64,000 nt of DNA from Citrobacter sp. Res13-Sevr-PEB04-36 (lineage in GTDB: Bacteria; Pseudomonadota; Gammaproteobacteria; Enterobacterales; Enterobacteriaceae), in assembly GCF_015672735.1 (NCBI RefSeq), contig NZ_JADABY010000023.1, positions 88,552 to 152,551 of the forward strand, in the 5' to 3' direction. Position 1 is the first letter of the stretch. Every line of letters begins with the position of its first letter. The translations under genes and the position numbers were made by a program. A model generated the notes under the pieces. It saw nothing but the letters and a program-made list of their open reading frames with translations, did no database searches and was not told where the DNA came from. Below are positions 25,297-38,189 of this stretch, piece after piece.

Positions 25297-25338
25297 TGTG
25301 AAACAAGACATATTTTTGTGAACAATGATTTTTATAAT
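25297..25338 (+). promoter_or_regulatory. tsx promoter with CRP half-sites
   Basis: A perfect TATAAT at 25333-25338 has no good -35. Instead TGTGA occurs at 25297-25301 and 25317-25321. The first, read as a degenerate CRP site, is centred about 31 bases from the -10, the spacing of an activator overlapping -35. E. coli tsx P2 is CRP- and CytR-controlled. Confidence 0.55.
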
Positions 25339-25422
25339 AGGCTCCGAAGAATTACGAAATATTTAGAAACGCAAATTGCGTCTTTTTCACTCCCGAAAGG
25401 GATTTCAAACAGTGGCATACAT

Positions 25423-26301
25423 ATGAAAAAAACATTACTTGCAGCCAGTGCAGTGCTGGCGCTCTCCTCGTCTTTCACTGCCAACGCAGCTGAAAATGAC
25501 AAACCACAATACCTGTCCGACTGGTGGCACCAGAGTGTTAACGTCGTCGGTAGCTACCACACCCGTTTCGGACCGCAGATCCGTAACGATACCTACCTGG
25601 AATATGAAGCTTTCGCTAAAAAAGACTGGTTTGACTTCTATGGTTACATGGATGCGCCGGTATTCTTCGGTGGTAACACCGATGCGAAGGGTATCTGGAA
25701 CCACGGCTCCCCGCTGTTTATGGAAATCGAACCGCGTTTCTCCATCGACAAACTGACCGGTACAGACCTGAGCTTTGGTCCGTTCAAAGAGTGGTATTTC
25801 GCGAACAACTACATCTACGACATGGGTCGTAACAAAGATGGTCGCCAGAGCACCTGGTATATGGGTCTGGGTACCGATATCGACACCGGCCTGCCGATGA
25901 GCCTGTCCATGAACGTGTACGCCAAGTACCAGTGGCAGAACTACGGTGCCGCGAACGAAAACGAATGGGACGGCTACCGTTTCAAAGTGAAATACTTTGT
26001 CCCGATTACCGAACTGTGGGGCGGTAACCTGAGCTATATCGGCTTCACCAACTTTGACTGGGGCTCCGATCTCGGTGACAAAGACTTCACTGATGTAAAT
26101 GGCAAGAAAGCACGTACCAACGATTCGATCGCCTCCAGCCACATTCTGGCGCTGAACTACGATCATTGGCACTATTCTGTTGTTGCCCGTTACTGGCATA
26201 ACGGCGGCCAGTGGAAAGATAACGCGGACGTGGTCTTTATGAACGAAAACATCCGTTCTACCGGTTGGGGTGGTTACTTTGTTGTAGGTTACAACTTCTA
26301 A
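25423..26301 (+). CDS. tsx: Tsx, nucleoside-specific outer-membrane channel
   Basis: Outer-membrane 12-strand beta-barrel for nucleosides and deoxynucleosides, also a phage and colicin receptor in E. coli. 292-aa precursor; signal peptide [22 protein letters not shown] is cut before AEND. It ends in Phe (VVGYNF), as expected for BAM-assembled barrels. An upstream in-frame ATG would add 35 unconserved residues, so ATG 25423 is preferred although its ribosome site is weak. The E. coli protein is about two residues longer. Surface loops are where differences matter for phage binding. Confidence 0.96.
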   Translation: MKKTLLAASAVLALSSSFTANAAENDKPQYLSDWWHQSVNVVGSYHTRFGPQIRNDTYLEYEAFAKKDWFDFYGYMDAPVFFGGNTDAKGIWNHGSPLFMEIEPRFSIDKLTGTDLSFGPFKEWYFANNYIYDMGRNKDGRQSTWYMGLGTDIDTGLPMSLSMNVYAKYQWQNYGAANENEWDGYRFKVKYFVPITELWGGNLSYIGFTNFDWGSDLGDKDFTDVNGKKARTNDSIASSHILALNYDHWHYSVVARYWHNGGQWKDNADVVFMNENIRSTGWGGYFVVGYNF

Positions 26302-26317
26302 ATTGAGGTTGGTTGTC

Positions 26318-26347
26318 GCCGGATGGCGCTATGCTTATCCGGCCTAC
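26318..26347. repeat. REP unit after tsx
   Basis: GCCGGATGGCG with GCTTATCCGGCCTAC arms, 16 bases after the tsx stop and before its terminator. Confidence 0.8.
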
Positions 26348-26392
26348 CTATACGCAAGTATGTAGATAGGTACCTGAACATTCGTCCTACAC

Positions 26393-26418
26393 AAGCCAGC
26401 TTAATTGCTGGCTTTTTT
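26393..26418 (+). terminator. Rho-independent terminator of tsx
   Basis: AAGCCAGC (26393-26400), loop TTAATT, GCTGGCTT (26407-26414), then a T-run. A classic terminator about 90 bases after tsx. Confidence 0.88.
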
Positions 26419-26452
26419 ATGCCTGGTCCACGTAAAGCTGCGGGCAACAGGC

Positions 26453-26482
26453 AAAAAAAATCCCGACCTTGCGATCGGGATT
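26453..26482 (-). terminator. Rho-independent terminator of queA-tgt-yajC-secDF
   Basis: On the minus strand AATCCCGA pairs with TCGGGATT (26475-26482 with 26459-26466) around an 8-base loop, followed by a run of eight T. It lies about 20 bases past the secF stop. Confidence 0.9.
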
Positions 26483-26503
26483 CCAGTGTAACGCTCTGCG
26501 TGG

Positions 26504-27475
26504 TTACGGCAGAATGGACGGCTGATCCGCCCCTTCTTTCTCAACTTTCTGCTGCAGCATGTGTTCACGCTTCATACCCAGCTTCAGCGCCAGCGCAGAT
26601 GCCACGTAGATAGACGACGCGGTACCGATGGACACACCGATAAGCATGGTCAGCGAGAAGCCTTCTAACACCGGACCACCGAAGAGGTACAGCATCAGAA
26701 TAACCATCAGCGTGGTACCGGAGGTAATCAACGTACGGTGCAACGTCTGGGTCAGCGACACGTTAAAGATTTCATAAGGCGTCCCGCGACGGATTTTGCG
26801 GAAGTTCTCACGAATACGGTCAGAAACCACGATGCTGTCGTTTAGCGAGTAACCGATGACCGACATCAATGATGCAACGATAGTCAGGTCAATCTCGATA
26901 TGGAACAACGAGAGTATACCCGCAGTAATGATAACATCGTGCGCCAGCGAGATAACTACGCCCGCCGCCAGTCGCCACTCAAAGCGGAAACCGACGTACA
27001 CCAAAATGGATAGCAACGCTACCATCAGCGCCATCGCGCCGGTTTGCGCCAGATCGGCACCTACGCTAGGCCCGACGAATTCGATACGCTTGACAGCAGC
27101 ATTCTGGTCGGTGGCTTCGTTAATGACGCTCAACACCTTGCTACCCAGCACCTGCCCACCGTTTTCACCTTCGGTTGGCGGCATACGTACCATAATGTCG
27201 TGGCTGCTACCGAAGTTCTGCAGAAGCGGCTCAACAAAGCCCGCTTTCTCCAGCGCATCGCGCATCACGTCCATTTCTGCCGGTTTTTCCAGCGTGATTT
27301 CAATCACCGTACCACCGGTGAAATCAAGACCCCAGTTAAACCCGCGTACGCCCATCACCACGATGGCCGCAATCAGCAGGAAACCAGAGATGCCGAAAGC
27401 CCAGTAGTCCCAGCGCATAAAGTCGATGACTTTACGGCCGTGGTTCAATTGTTCAACAGTATATTCCTGTGCCAC
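26504..27475 (-). CDS. secF: Protein translocase subunit SecF
   Basis: Inner-membrane partner of SecD that uses the proton gradient to help late protein export through SecYEG. 323 aa, six helices; family motifs [12 protein letters not shown] (after helix 1), [10 protein letters not shown] and [18 protein letters not shown] are present. The start is GTG at 27475, with GAGGAG 6 bases upstream, and begins (M)AQEYTVEQL as in E. coli; an upstream ATG would lie inside secD. It follows secD by 10 bases and is the last gene of the operon. Confidence 0.97.
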   Translation of the reverse strand: MAQEYTVEQLNHGRKVIDFMRWDYWAFGISGFLLIAAIVVMGVRGFNWGLDFTGGTVIEITLEKPAEMDVMRDALEKAGFVEPLLQNFGSSHDIMVRMPPTEGENGGQVLGSKVLSVINEATDQNAAVKRIEFVGPSVGADLAQTGAMALMVALLSILVYVGFRFEWRLAAGVVISLAHDVIITAGILSLFHIEIDLTIVASLMSVIGYSLNDSIVVSDRIRENFRKIRRGTPYEIFNVSLTQTLHRTLITSGTTLMVILMLYLFGGPVLEGFSLTMLIGVSIGTASSIYVASALALKLGMKREHMLQQKVEKEGADQPSILP

Positions 27476-27485
27476 TTCGCACTCC

Positions 27486-29333
27486 TCAGATTGACAGCTT
27501 TTTGACGCGCTTGCCGCCATACAACAGGTTTACGATGGCACGTGTCCCGACGATCGCGGTAAACATCGACGTCGCCACACCAATACCGGTAGTAATCGCG
27601 AACCCTTTAATTGCCCCGGTACCGACTGCATACAGGATCAGAACTTTAATCAGCGTCGTAATGTTCGCATCGAAGATGGAACTGAATGCGCCCGCATAAC
27701 CTTCGTTGATCGCCTGCTGAATCGAACGTCCGTTACTCAACTCTTCTTTAATACGTTCGTTGATCAGTACGTTAGCATCGACCGCTACGGCAAGGGTTAA
27801 GACGATCCCCGCGATACCCGGCATACTTAGCGTAGCGCCCGGCAGCAGCGACATGATACCGACAATCAGTACCAGGTTCGCAATCAGCGCGCTGGTCGCA
27901 ATCAGACCAAACTTCTTGTAGAAGAAGATCATAAACAGAATAGAAACAGCCAGACCAGCCAGACACGCTTCCAGACCCTGCTTGATGTTCTGCATACCCA
28001 GAGTCGGGCCGATAGTGCGCTCTTCAACAATCTGAATCGGCGCAATCAACGCACCGGCACGCAGCAGCAGCGAAAGCTGACGCGCTTCGTTCGGGTTGTT
28101 GATACCGGTGATACGGAAGCTGTTGCCCAGACGAGACTGGATGTTAGCGATGTTAATCACTTCTTCCTGTTTCACCAGCACGGCACGACCGTTAGCATCT
28201 TTCTTACCGCTGTCTTTGTACTCCACGAACAAGGTCGCCATCGGCTTGCCGATGTTGTCCTTGGTGAAGTTGGACATGATGTTACCACCTGCGCTATCCA
28301 GCGAAATGTTAACCTGCGGCTGATTGTATTCGTCCTGGCTGGAAGTGGAGTCGGTGATATGGTCACCGGTCAGGATCACGCGTTTGTACAGTACAACCGG
28401 CTGTCCTTCGCGAGACTGTTTCACTTCCGAGTCACCCGGTACACGCCCGGATGCCGCCGCAGACTGGTCCACGTTGGTGTTTACCAGACGGAACTCCAGC
28501 GTCGCGGTTGCGCCAAGAATCTCTTTCGCACGCGCGGTGTCCTGAATCCCCGGCAGTTCGACCACAATGCGGTCGGCACCCTGACGTTGAACAACCGGCT
28601 CAGCCACACCCAGTTGGTTAACACGATTACGCAGAATATTGATGTTCTGCTGTACCGCGTACTCACGGGCTTCGCTCAGACGCGCATCGGTCATCACCGC
28701 ACGCAGTGCATTGCTGCCCTGGCTGGAAATAACCAGATCCTGATGACGCTTGCTCAGATAAGAGATCGCGTCGTCACGCGCTTTACCATCACGGAAAGTG
28801 ATGCTCAGACCGTAGTTGTCTTCTTTACGAACGGTAGTATAGGGGATGCCTTTTTCACGCAGGTCGCTGCGCAGGCTATCGATATTTTGTTCCTGCAGTT
28901 TACCCAGCGCGGTGTCCATATCCACTTCCATCAGGAAGTGAACGCCGCCACGCAGATCAAGACCGAGTTTCATCGGTTCTGCGTGAATAGCAGCCAGCCA
29001 GCGAGGTGTTGCCGGAGCAAGGTTAAGCGCCACGACGTATTGATCACCCAGCACGCCCAGCAGCACTTCACGCGCGCGCAATTGGGTATCGGTGGAGTCG
29101 AAGCGCGCAAGAATAGCGCCCTCTTCCAGAGCCACAGACTTAGGTGTGATTTTTTCTTCTTGTAACGTTTTCTGGACCTGGATCAGCGTTTGCTCACTGG
29201 CGGCGGCACCGCGCACGCCAGTGATTTGAACAGCCGGATCCTCACCATACAGGTTGGGAAGTGCGTAAAGCAGGCCGACGATAATCACGACGACCAGCAT
29301 GATGTACTTCCACAAAGGATAACGGTTTAACAC
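27486..29333 (-). CDS. secD: Protein translocase subunit SecD
   Basis: RND-related inner-membrane protein with a large periplasmic part (P1 and P4 domains) between the first two helices, driving release of exported proteins with SecF. 615 aa, as in E. coli. The D1-D6 type motifs are seen, for example [16 protein letters not shown] near 120 and [29 protein letters not shown] near the fourth helix. The start codon is GTG at 29333. yajC precedes it by 27 bases. Confidence 0.97.
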   Translation of the reverse strand: MLNRYPLWKYIMLVVVIIVGLLYALPNLYGEDPAVQITGVRGAAASEQTLIQVQKTLQEEKITPKSVALEEGAILARFDSTDTQLRAREVLLGVLGDQYVVALNLAPATPRWLAAIHAEPMKLGLDLRGGVHFLMEVDMDTALGKLQEQNIDSLRSDLREKGIPYTTVRKEDNYGLSITFRDGKARDDAISYLSKRHQDLVISSQGSNALRAVMTDARLSEAREYAVQQNINILRNRVNQLGVAEPVVQRQGADRIVVELPGIQDTARAKEILGATATLEFRLVNTNVDQSAAASGRVPGDSEVKQSREGQPVVLYKRVILTGDHITDSTSSQDEYNQPQVNISLDSAGGNIMSNFTKDNIGKPMATLFVEYKDSGKKDANGRAVLVKQEEVINIANIQSRLGNSFRITGINNPNEARQLSLLLRAGALIAPIQIVEERTIGPTLGMQNIKQGLEACLAGLAVSILFMIFFYKKFGLIATSALIANLVLIVGIMSLLPGATLSMPGIAGIVLTLAVAVDANVLINERIKEELSNGRSIQQAINEGYAGAFSSIFDANITTLIKVLILYAVGTGAIKGFAITTGIGVATSMFTAIVGTRAIVNLLYGGKRVKKLSI

Positions 29334-29360
29334 GGCAGTTCCCTTTGGGAAAACGAAAGA

Positions 29361-29693
29361 TTACAGCGCCTTCATGGTGCCTTTCGGCAGAACGGCAGCT
29401 ACGAAGTCACGTTTGATAACCACTTCAGTGGTGTCGTTCAGTGCGATAGAGATGTAGCCAGTTTCTGCTACTTTAGTCACACGACCAACCAGACCACCAT
29501 TCGTCAGGACTTCATCACCTTTGGCAATGGAGCTCATCAGGTTTTTATGTTCTTTGGTACGCTTTTGCTGTGGACGCAGGATCATGAAATAGAAAATCAG
29601 ACCAAACACCACCAGCATCAGAATCAGAGACATCGGGCTGCCCTGCGCCGGAGCACCTGTTGCCGCTACCGCATCAGAAATAAAAAAGCTCAT
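29361..29693 (-). CDS. yajC: YajC, Sec translocase accessory protein
   Basis: Single-span inner-membrane protein found with SecD and SecF in the holo-translocon; also a known AcrB companion. 110 aa: helix about 20-40 (SLILMLVVFGLIFYFMILRP), then the conserved cytosolic QQKRTKEHKNLMSSIAKGDEV region. It lies between tgt (22 bases upstream) and secD (27 bases downstream) in one operon. Confidence 0.97.
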   Translation of the reverse strand: MSFFISDAVAATGAPAQGSPMSLILMLVVFGLIFYFMILRPQQKRTKEHKNLMSSIAKGDEVLTNGGLVGRVTKVAETGYISIALNDTTEVVIKRDFVAAVLPKGTMKAL

Positions 29694-29715
29694 TCAAATT
29701 CCCTCATTATTAAAA

Positions 29716-31967
<2,252 letters not shown>

Positions 31968-31999
31968 GACACTGACTCAGACTAAAATAAGAGGCGGGT

Positions 32000-32028
32000 A
32001 GTCTAGTGCCGGGGCGCTTTCCCTGCAA
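32000..32028 (-). promoter_or_regulatory. Candidate promoter of the queA operon
   Basis: On the minus strand TTGCAG (32023-32028) and TAGACT (32000-32005) are spaced by 17 bases, about 33 bases before the queA ATG. Confidence 0.6.
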
Positions 32029-32060
32029 CCTTTACCCCGCTTTTGGACAGATAATCGATA

Positions 32061-32642
32061 ATGAATTTTCTTGCACATTTACATCTGGCGCATTTAGCCG
32101 ACAGCTCACTCTCCGGCAACCTGCTGGCGGATTTTGTTCGCGGAAACCCGGCATCCAGTTTTGCACCTGAAGTGGTGGACGGTATTTTCATGCACCGTCG
32201 AATTGATGTCATGACCGACAACCTGCCAGAAGTCAGTGAAGCCAAAGAGTGGTTTCGCAGCGAAACACGCCGTGTCGCGCCGATTACGCTCGACGTAATG
32301 TGGGATCACTTTTTATCTCGTCACTGGGCAGAAATCTCGCCGGATTTCCCGTTGACCGACTTTGTCCGCTACGCCCACACCCAGGTTGCCACTATCTTGC
32401 CAGAATCGCCGCCGCGCTTTGTCAATCTGAACAATTATATGTGGTCAGAGAAATGGCTGGAGCGCTATCAGTATATGGATTTTATCCAGGATGTGCTCAA
32501 TGGCATGGCCAGCCGCCGTCCGCGCCTCGATGCCCTGCGCGACTCGTGGTATGACCTGGACAGGCATTATGATGCGCTGGAAGAACGTTTCTGGCGTTTT
32601 TACCCGCAGATGATGGAACAGGCCCGCCGTAAAGCACTTTGA
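32061..32642 (+). CDS. acpH: Acyl carrier protein phosphodiesterase
   Basis: Removes the 4'-phosphopantetheine arm from acyl carrier protein; a member of the HD-like phosphatase family. 193 aa. The N-terminal metal-site pattern [11 protein letters not shown] and the later [14 protein letters not shown] and DHFLSRHW segments carry the conserved His and Asp residues. It is divergent from queA; a REP unit follows the stop. Confidence 0.94.
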   Translation: MNFLAHLHLAHLADSSLSGNLLADFVRGNPASSFAPEVVDGIFMHRRIDVMTDNLPEVSEAKEWFRSETRRVAPITLDVMWDHFLSRHWAEISPDFPLTDFVRYAHTQVATILPESPPRFVNLNNYMWSEKWLERYQYMDFIQDVLNGMASRRPRLDALRDSWYDLDRHYDALEERFWRFYPQMMEQARRKAL

Positions 32643-32657
32643 TCGCCCGACAACACT

Positions 32658-32688
32658 GGGCCGGATAAGGTGACGCCACCATCCGGCA
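32658..32688. repeat. REP unit after acpH
   Basis: GCCGGATAAGG with GCCACCATCCGGC arms, between acpH and the peroxiredoxin gene. Confidence 0.75.
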
Positions 32689-32733
32689 AAACATTGATAG
32701 CCAAAACCTGTCTCATTGATTGTCAGCGCCTCT

Positions 32734-32762
32734 TTGTCTTATTCCCGAACACTCTCTATACT
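32734..32762 (+). promoter_or_regulatory. Candidate promoter of the peroxiredoxin gene
   Basis: TTGTCT (32734-32739) and TATACT (32757-32762) with a 17-base spacer, 47 bases before the ATG. Good sigma-70 fit. Confidence 0.65.
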
Positions 32763-32809
32763 GGCCCGCGTTGCGTTCCACAAAACCCTTAACTTTGCAG
32801 GAGAATTAT

Positions 32810-33412
32810 ATGGTACTGGTAACTCGTCAGGCTCCGGATTTCACAGCAGCTGCGGTACTGGGTAGCGGTGAGATTGTTGATAACTTCAACTTCAAACAGC
32901 ATACCAACGGTAAAACCACCGTTCTGTTCTTCTGGCCGATGGACTTCACCTTCGTTTGCCCGTCTGAACTGATTGCGTTCGACAAACGTTACGAAGAATT
33001 CCAGAAGCGCGGCGTTGAAGTGGTTGGCGTTTCTTTTGACTCTGAATTTGTCCATAACGCATGGCGTAACACCCCTGTCGACAAAGGCGGCATCGGTGCA
33101 GTGAAATACGCAATGGTTGCTGACATCAAGCGCGAAATCCAGAAAGCTTACGGCATCGAGCACCCGGAAGCGGGCGTTGCTCTGCGCGGTTCTTTCCTGA
33201 TCGACGCGAACGGCGTTGTTCGCCACCAGGTGGTTAACGATCTGCCGCTGGGTCGTAACATCGACGAAATGCTGCGTATGGTTGACGCGCTGCAGTTCCA
33301 CGAAGAGCACGGCGACGTTTGCCCTGCACAGTGGGAAAAAGGAAAAGAAGGTATGAACGCATCTCCGGACGGCGTGGCAAAATACCTGACCGAAAACGTC
33401 TCCAGCCTGTAA
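32810..33412 (+). CDS. tsaA: 2-Cys peroxiredoxin (AhpC/TSA family), TsaA-like
   Basis: Thiol peroxidase that reduces hydrogen peroxide and organic peroxides in the cytosol. 200 aa. The peroxidatic Cys50 lies in FTFVCPSE, and the resolving Cys171 in GDVCPAQW, giving a typical 2-Cys enzyme. An upstream in-frame ATG would add 30 residues, but ATG 32810 follows AGGAGA and matches the family. E. coli K-12 lacks a gene here, whereas Salmonella has tsaA between acpH and malZ, so the name is by synteny. It has its own promoter and terminator. Confidence 0.85.
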   Translation: MVLVTRQAPDFTAAAVLGSGEIVDNFNFKQHTNGKTTVLFFWPMDFTFVCPSELIAFDKRYEEFQKRGVEVVGVSFDSEFVHNAWRNTPVDKGGIGAVKYAMVADIKREIQKAYGIEHPEAGVALRGSFLIDANGVVRHQVVNDLPLGRNIDEMLRMVDALQFHEEHGDVCPAQWEKGKEGMNASPDGVAKYLTENVSSL

Positions 33413-33428
33413 TTGGCATGAATTGAAC

Positions 33429-33455
33429 AAGGCCCGCAAACGCGGGCCTTTTTTT
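33429..33455 (+). terminator. Terminator of the peroxiredoxin gene
   Basis: GGCCCGC (33431-33437), loop AAAC, GCGGGCC (33442-33448), then a run of T. It also lies at the end of convergent malZ. Confidence 0.92.
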
Positions 33456-33458
33456 ATC

Positions 33459-35276
33459 TCAATGGCCCGACCACACCGACGCTGAGATTGCAGGCAACGT
33501 CAGTACATCGCCCATGACCTGGCCTTTGCCCTCTTCGTGCCGCCACTGCGCGACATTGAGCAACGGCGACGACGGCAGCACCACTTCACAGGCGTGTCCC
33601 CGGTTAATCGCCACCAGTACGCGTTGCTGGTTAAGCACCCGAACAAATACCACCACGTTATCCTCGGCGTAAATTACCTGACAGCCGCCGTGGCGTAGCG
33701 CCTTGCTGTGATGACGTAATTTCGCCAACCGCTGGTACAACGCCAGCAGTTGGCCGTCCTGTTGATCCTTCTGCCACGGGAACGGTTTACGGCAGAACGG
33801 ATCATTATTCCCATCCAGCCCCACTTCATCACCGTAGTAAATACACGGCACGCCAGGCCACGTAAACAGCCACACCACCGCCAGTGGCAGGCGCGCAACA
33901 TCTTTGCCCAGTAAAGATTTAAAACGGGCGGTATCGTGGCTGTCGAGCTGGTTGAACATACGCAACTGCTGCTGATGCGACAATCCCGCACGGTAGTTAT
34001 CCATCCACGCCATGCACGTTTGAGCATCAATAGACTGCGGATCGTAAGAGATGTCGGTGTTAGCGAGAAATCCCCAGAGCGGGAAGGTAAATCCACGGTA
34101 GTTCATGGCGGCATCTTCAGCATCGGCCTGCAGCCACTGGCGCGCATCGCCAAAGTGTTCACCGACCACATAGGCTTCTGGCTGCGTTTCTTTCGCCGCC
34201 CGGGTGATCCCGGCCACATGCTGCAGATTATTGCGCGCTCCACCAGCTTCTCCCAGCATGTGCACCACATCAAGCCGCCAGCCGTCCATGCTCCACGGCG
34301 CTTTTAACCAGTGACGGACAATGCTGTCCTCGCCGCGATAAATTTCATTCACCAGACTTTCCGAGGCAAAGTCCAGCTTCGGCAGGCTGGCGTAACCCAG
34401 CCAGTCCAGCGCGACGCCGTCGTCAGAGAAATGGTACCAGCTGCGCCAGGGCGAGTCCGGGTTATGACATGCCCCGTTAGTTCCCTGATGATGCCTGTCG
34501 AACCAGGCGTGCGAATCGCCGCTATGATTGAATACGCCATCCAACACCAGGCGCATTCCCTGTTGCTGCGTGTTATGCCGCAGGCGTAATAGCGCCCTGT
34601 CGCCACCAAACCGGGGGTCAACATGGCGATAATCTTCGGTATCGTATTTATGCACGCTCGGTGCGGTAAACACCGGGTTCAGATACAGTGCCGTTACCCC
34701 TAAGCTTTTCAGGTACGGCAGCTTCTCGCTGATCCCGTCCAAATCACCACCATAGAACGTCGAGCCTCCGGCCTGTGCGTTCAGCGGTTCGTCCCAGTCG
34801 CGCTGCACAATATCGTGCCCGGCCGCGTGGTGGTAATAGACGTTATCCTTTTCTGTGTCGCGCGACTGGCTGCGGGCAAAGCGGTCCGGGAAAATCTGAT
34901 AGAAAACCTGGTCGGCCACCCATTGCGGGCCGTTGTCTGGCACATCCACAGCAAACTGTTCCAGCCGCGCGGGAGGAAATCGGCTGAACCCTTGCGGGGT
35001 AAACCACAGCTGGCGATCGAGCCACAGCAGCTTAAAGCTATAGCGTCGACGAGGCTGGCCGCTGGAGAGACAGATTGCCGCTCGCCACGCGGTCACGCCA
35101 GGCTGTGGCTGACTGCGCTGCTTATGCATGCAAAGCGAGATCTCTTCGTTATCATTTTCTGCGCGTAACGTGACCCGCTGGGGTGGATTGTCCCCTGACA
35201 GCCAGAGCGTAATCGTCAGATTATCGTTGTTTTGCTTAACAAATGGGGCAACCGGAAGGTGCCAGGCGTTCAACAT
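33459..35276 (-). CDS. malZ: Maltodextrin glucosidase
   Basis: Cytosolic GH13 enzyme releasing glucose from the reducing end of maltodextrins; part of the maltose system. 605 aa. An N-terminal beta domain (~1-115) is followed by the TIM barrel. Catalytic residues are Asp336 (GWRLDVV), Glu373 (VGEHF) and Asp448 (SHD). A longer frame exists, but ATG 35276 gives the known start MLNAWHLPV. Two MalT boxes upstream fit maltotriose induction. Confidence 0.97.
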   Translation of the reverse strand: MLNAWHLPVAPFVKQNNDNLTITLWLSGDNPPQRVTLRAENDNEEISLCMHKQRSQPQPGVTAWRAAICLSSGQPRRRYSFKLLWLDRQLWFTPQGFSRFPPARLEQFAVDVPDNGPQWVADQVFYQIFPDRFARSQSRDTEKDNVYYHHAAGHDIVQRDWDEPLNAQAGGSTFYGGDLDGISEKLPYLKSLGVTALYLNPVFTAPSVHKYDTEDYRHVDPRFGGDRALLRLRHNTQQQGMRLVLDGVFNHSGDSHAWFDRHHQGTNGACHNPDSPWRSWYHFSDDGVALDWLGYASLPKLDFASESLVNEIYRGEDSIVRHWLKAPWSMDGWRLDVVHMLGEAGGARNNLQHVAGITRAAKETQPEAYVVGEHFGDARQWLQADAEDAAMNYRGFTFPLWGFLANTDISYDPQSIDAQTCMAWMDNYRAGLSHQQQLRMFNQLDSHDTARFKSLLGKDVARLPLAVVWLFTWPGVPCIYYGDEVGLDGNNDPFCRKPFPWQKDQQDGQLLALYQRLAKLRHHSKALRHGGCQVIYAEDNVVVFVRVLNQQRVLVAINRGHACEVVLPSSPLLNVAQWRHEEGKGQVMGDVLTLPAISASVWSGH

Positions 35277-35354
35277 CACGTATCCCCTTTGATGAAAATG
35301 AAGCCACCTTGCCATAGGAAAGTTAAGGATCACTCATCATCTTAACGTTTATTG

Positions 35355-35377
35355 GGGGAGGAGTTCGGGGGAGGAGA
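35355..35377 (+). promoter_or_regulatory. Two MalT boxes upstream of malZ
   Basis: GGGGAGGAG occurs at 35355-35363 and again at 35368-35376, a direct repeat with 13-base period. Each matches the MalT box GGGGA(T/G)GAGG at 9 of 10 positions. They lie 79-100 bases before malZ, as expected for a MalT-activated promoter. Confidence 0.75.
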
Positions 35378-35380
35378 AAA

Positions 35381-35408
35381 TGCCGGGAGGCGCAAGCCTT
35401 ACCCGGCA
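35381..35408. repeat. REP-like hairpin between proY and malZ
   Basis: TGCCGGGAGGC pairs with GCCTTACCCGGCA; a short REP-type palindrome just after the proY stop, possibly ending its transcript. Confidence 0.6.
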
Positions 35409-35414
35409 AAAAAA

Positions 35415-36788
35415 TTACTGTGCTTCAGCCAGTTGACGCTCGCGGCGGCGTTTGAACACCCACCCCAACAGCAGCAGGGCAATCCACGCAAAACCAACGT
35501 ACAGTGAAATACGGGTATCTGGATGGTAGCCAATAAGCCCGATGATAAAGACCAGGAAAATCAGGCCAATCACCGTCGTGACCACACCGCCCGGCACTTT
35601 AAACGTCAGGGCTTTAACCTCTTCCGGCGGCAGACGACGACGGAAAGCAATCTGCGACAGCAGGATCATAATCCACACCCACACCGTAGCAAACGTCGCC
35701 AGTGAGGCGATGACCAGGAAGATATTCTCCGGCATGATGTAGTTGAGATACACCGCAAACAGCAGGGCAATGGTCATCACCATCACCGTCACCCACGGCA
35801 CGCCGCGACGCGAGGTTTTGGCGAACATTTTCGGTGCACTTCCCTGCTCCGCCATGCCATGCAGCATACGGCCTACGCCAAATACGTCAGAGTTGATCGC
35901 CGACAGCGAGGCGGTCAGCACCACAAAGTTAAGAATACCCGCAGCAAAGGTAATACCCATATGCTGGAACGTCAGGACGAACGGGCTACCGTCGGTGCCC
36001 ACCTGGTTCCACGGGTAAATAGACATAATGACAAACAGCGTGCCCACGTAAAAGACGAGGATTCGCATCGGCACGGAGTTAATCGCACGCGGGATGGACT
36101 CCTGCGGATTCTTCGCTTCACCGGCAGTAATACCGATGATTTCAATGCCACCATAGGCAAACATCACCATTTGCAGCGACATGATCATGCCCAGCCAGCC
36201 GTTACTGAAGAACCCACCGTTGCTCCACAAGTTATGGATGCCGGTTGGTTGCCCACCGTTGCCGATCCCCCAAATGATGATGCCGAAACCGGCGACAATC
36301 ATAATGATGATGGTGGCAACCTTGAAGAAGGAGAACCAGAACTCAAGTTCACCGAACACCTTCACGCTCATCAGGTTGATGGCGCAGATGATCAACACTA
36401 CGCTCAGGACCCAAATCCAGTGCGGAACCGCCGGGAACCAGACGCCCATGTAAATCCCGAAGGCAGTCACGTCGGCAATGGCGACAATCAGGATTTCAAA
36501 ACAGTAGGTCCAGCCGGTAATGTAGCCAGCCAACGGCCCGAGGTTTTCCTGCGCATAGCGCGAGAATGAGCTAGCTGCCGGGTTATGAACGGACATTTCG
36601 CCCAGCGCGCGCATGATAATGTACGCCGCCGCGCCACCGATAATATAGGCCAGCAACACGCTCGGCCCTGCCATTTTGATGGCATCGGCTGAGCCATAGA
36701 ACAGCCCGGTACCAATTGCCGAACCTAATGCCATAAAGCGGATGTGCCGGGTGCTCAGCCCACGCTTTAGCTTGTTATTACTTTCCAT
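35415..36788 (-). CDS. proY: ProY, amino-acid permease (proline-type)
   Basis: Inner-membrane APC-superfamily permease; the Salmonella protein was found as a cryptic proline transporter. 457 aa with 12 predicted helices. The N-terminal family signature [20 protein letters not shown] and the loop [14 protein letters not shown] near 220 are present. It lies 81 bases after brnQ on the same strand, but a strong terminator separates them. Substrate assignment rests on orthology. Confidence 0.92.
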   Translation of the reverse strand: MESNNKLKRGLSTRHIRFMALGSAIGTGLFYGSADAIKMAGPSVLLAYIIGGAAAYIIMRALGEMSVHNPAASSFSRYAQENLGPLAGYITGWTYCFEILIVAIADVTAFGIYMGVWFPAVPHWIWVLSVVLIICAINLMSVKVFGELEFWFSFFKVATIIIMIVAGFGIIIWGIGNGGQPTGIHNLWSNGGFFSNGWLGMIMSLQMVMFAYGGIEIIGITAGEAKNPQESIPRAINSVPMRILVFYVGTLFVIMSIYPWNQVGTDGSPFVLTFQHMGITFAAGILNFVVLTASLSAINSDVFGVGRMLHGMAEQGSAPKMFAKTSRRGVPWVTVMVMTIALLFAVYLNYIMPENIFLVIASLATFATVWVWIMILLSQIAFRRRLPPEEVKALTFKVPGGVVTTVIGLIFLVFIIGLIGYHPDTRISLYVGFAWIALLLLGWVFKRRRERQLAEAQ

Positions 36789-36812
36789 CGATTCCTAACC
36801 TGTTTACACAAT

Positions 36813-36849
36813 AAAAAAACCACGGGGCCATATTAATAGCCCCGTGGTT
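36813..36849 (-). terminator. Rho-independent terminator of brnQ
   Basis: On the minus strand an 11-bp perfect stem (36839-36849 with 36818-36828) is followed by a T-run. It lies 21 bases past the brnQ stop and before proY. Confidence 0.92.
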
Positions 36850-36869
36850 AAAACTTATTGTCAGTGATA

Positions 36870-38189
36870 TTAGTGTGCGCTGGAGGTCACTTGTCGACCT
36901 GCTGCACGGTCCCAAATAACGGCCAGGACTACCATCACGACTGTTGGCATCAACCACGCCAGCCCTTGCTCCGCCAGCGGTAAACGCTGGGTCCAGGCCG
37001 GTAAGACATCGCCAATTGCAGAAGCTTTAATGCCATCAAGGATACCAAAAATCAGGCTGATAAACATCGCAGGTGCAATGACGCGGGAAGAATTATGCCA
37101 CCATGAGCGGGTAAAGCTTAATACAACCAGTGCGATACAGGGTGGATAGATAGCCGTCAGAACCGGAATCGAGATCTGAATCAGGTGGCTCAGACCCAAG
37201 TTTGACACCACCATCGAGAAGCCGCCGAGGATAAACACCAGCGTACGGTAGGACAGCGGAACATACTGCGCGAAGAATTCAGCGCACGCACAAGTCAGGC
37301 CAACCGCCGTCACCAGACAGGCGATGAAAATCAGTGCGGCCAGCAGCAGGCTACCAGCACCACCGAAGGTGTGCTGAACATACGCATGCAGAATTGCCGC
37401 GCCGTTAGCAGACTGATCGACCAGAACCGCACTGTCTGAACCCAGACGGAACAACGCGAGGTACAGCAGCGTTAAGCCGACACCGGCCATCAAACCCGCC
37501 CAAACGGTATAGCGCGTCAGCAGACGTGCTTCGGTGACGCCACGCGAACGAGCGGCGTTGACAATAACAATGCCAAAGACCATCGCGCCCAGCGTATCCA
37601 TCGTCAGATACCCGTTCACGAAGCCGTTCGAAAACGCAGCGGTTTGATAGGCTTCCATCGCATTGCTGATCGGACCGGCAGGCCAGATAATCGCGGCAAC
37701 AGACAGCACAACCAGCGCAAGGATTTTCAGCGGGGCAAGGAAATTCCCCACGGTATCCAGCAGTTTGCCCGGATAGAGCGACACCAGGATAACAATCGCG
37801 AAATAGACCACGCTGTAGATAAACAGCGGCAGCGCGGAATCACCGGTCAGCGGGGCAATTCCCACTTCAAAGGAGACAGTCGCGGTACGCGGAGTAGCAA
37901 ATAACGGTCCGACGGCCAAATAGCAGACGGTAGCCAGCACTAAACCAGCCACTTTACCGATCGGGGTGCTCAAACTATCTACACCACCACCGACTTTCGC
38001 CAGAGCCACAACGGTCAGGACCGGCAGGCCAACAGCGGTAATCAGAAAGCCAAAAGCCGCAGTCCAGACGTGCTCGCCGGCCTGCAAGCCAACCATTGGA
38101 GGGAAAATAATATTACCTGCACCAACGAACAGTGCAAATGTCATAAATCCCAGTGCGATGATATCGCGTGATTTTAACTGATGGGTCAT
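36870..38189 (-). CDS. brnQ: BrnQ, branched-chain amino acid transporter
   Basis: Inner-membrane LIVCS-family symporter for leucine, isoleucine and valine. 439 aa with 12 predicted helices. The start [20 protein letters not shown] and the GAGNIIFPP motif near 23-31 are typical. Length equals E. coli BrnQ. It is followed by its own terminator, then proY. Upstream lies a 405-base spacer toward phoR. Confidence 0.95.
   Translation of the reverse strand: MTHQLKSRDIIALGFMTFALFVGAGNIIFPPMVGLQAGEHVWTAAFGFLITAVGLPVLTVVALAKVGGGVDSLSTPIGKVAGLVLATVCYLAVGPLFATPRTATVSFEVGIAPLTGDSALPLFIYSVVYFAIVILVSLYPGKLLDTVGNFLAPLKILALVVLSVAAIIWPAGPISNAMEAYQTAAFSNGFVNGYLTMDTLGAMVFGIVIVNAARSRGVTEARLLTRYTVWAGLMAGVGLTLLYLALFRLGSDSAVLVDQSANGAAILHAYVQHTFGGAGSLLLAALIFIACLVTAVGLTCACAEFFAQYVPLSYRTLVFILGGFSMVVSNLGLSHLIQISIPVLTAIYPPCIALVVLSFTRSWWHNSSRVIAPAMFISLIFGILDGIKASAIGDVLPAWTQRLPLAEQGLAWLMPTVVMVVLAVIWDRAAGRQVTSSAH

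Noticed and set aside
25435..26199. 254-codon minus-strand open frame
   Set aside because: Antisense shadow of tsx, a gene with strong codon bias.
28359..29165. 268-codon plus-strand open frame
   Set aside because: Antisense to secD.
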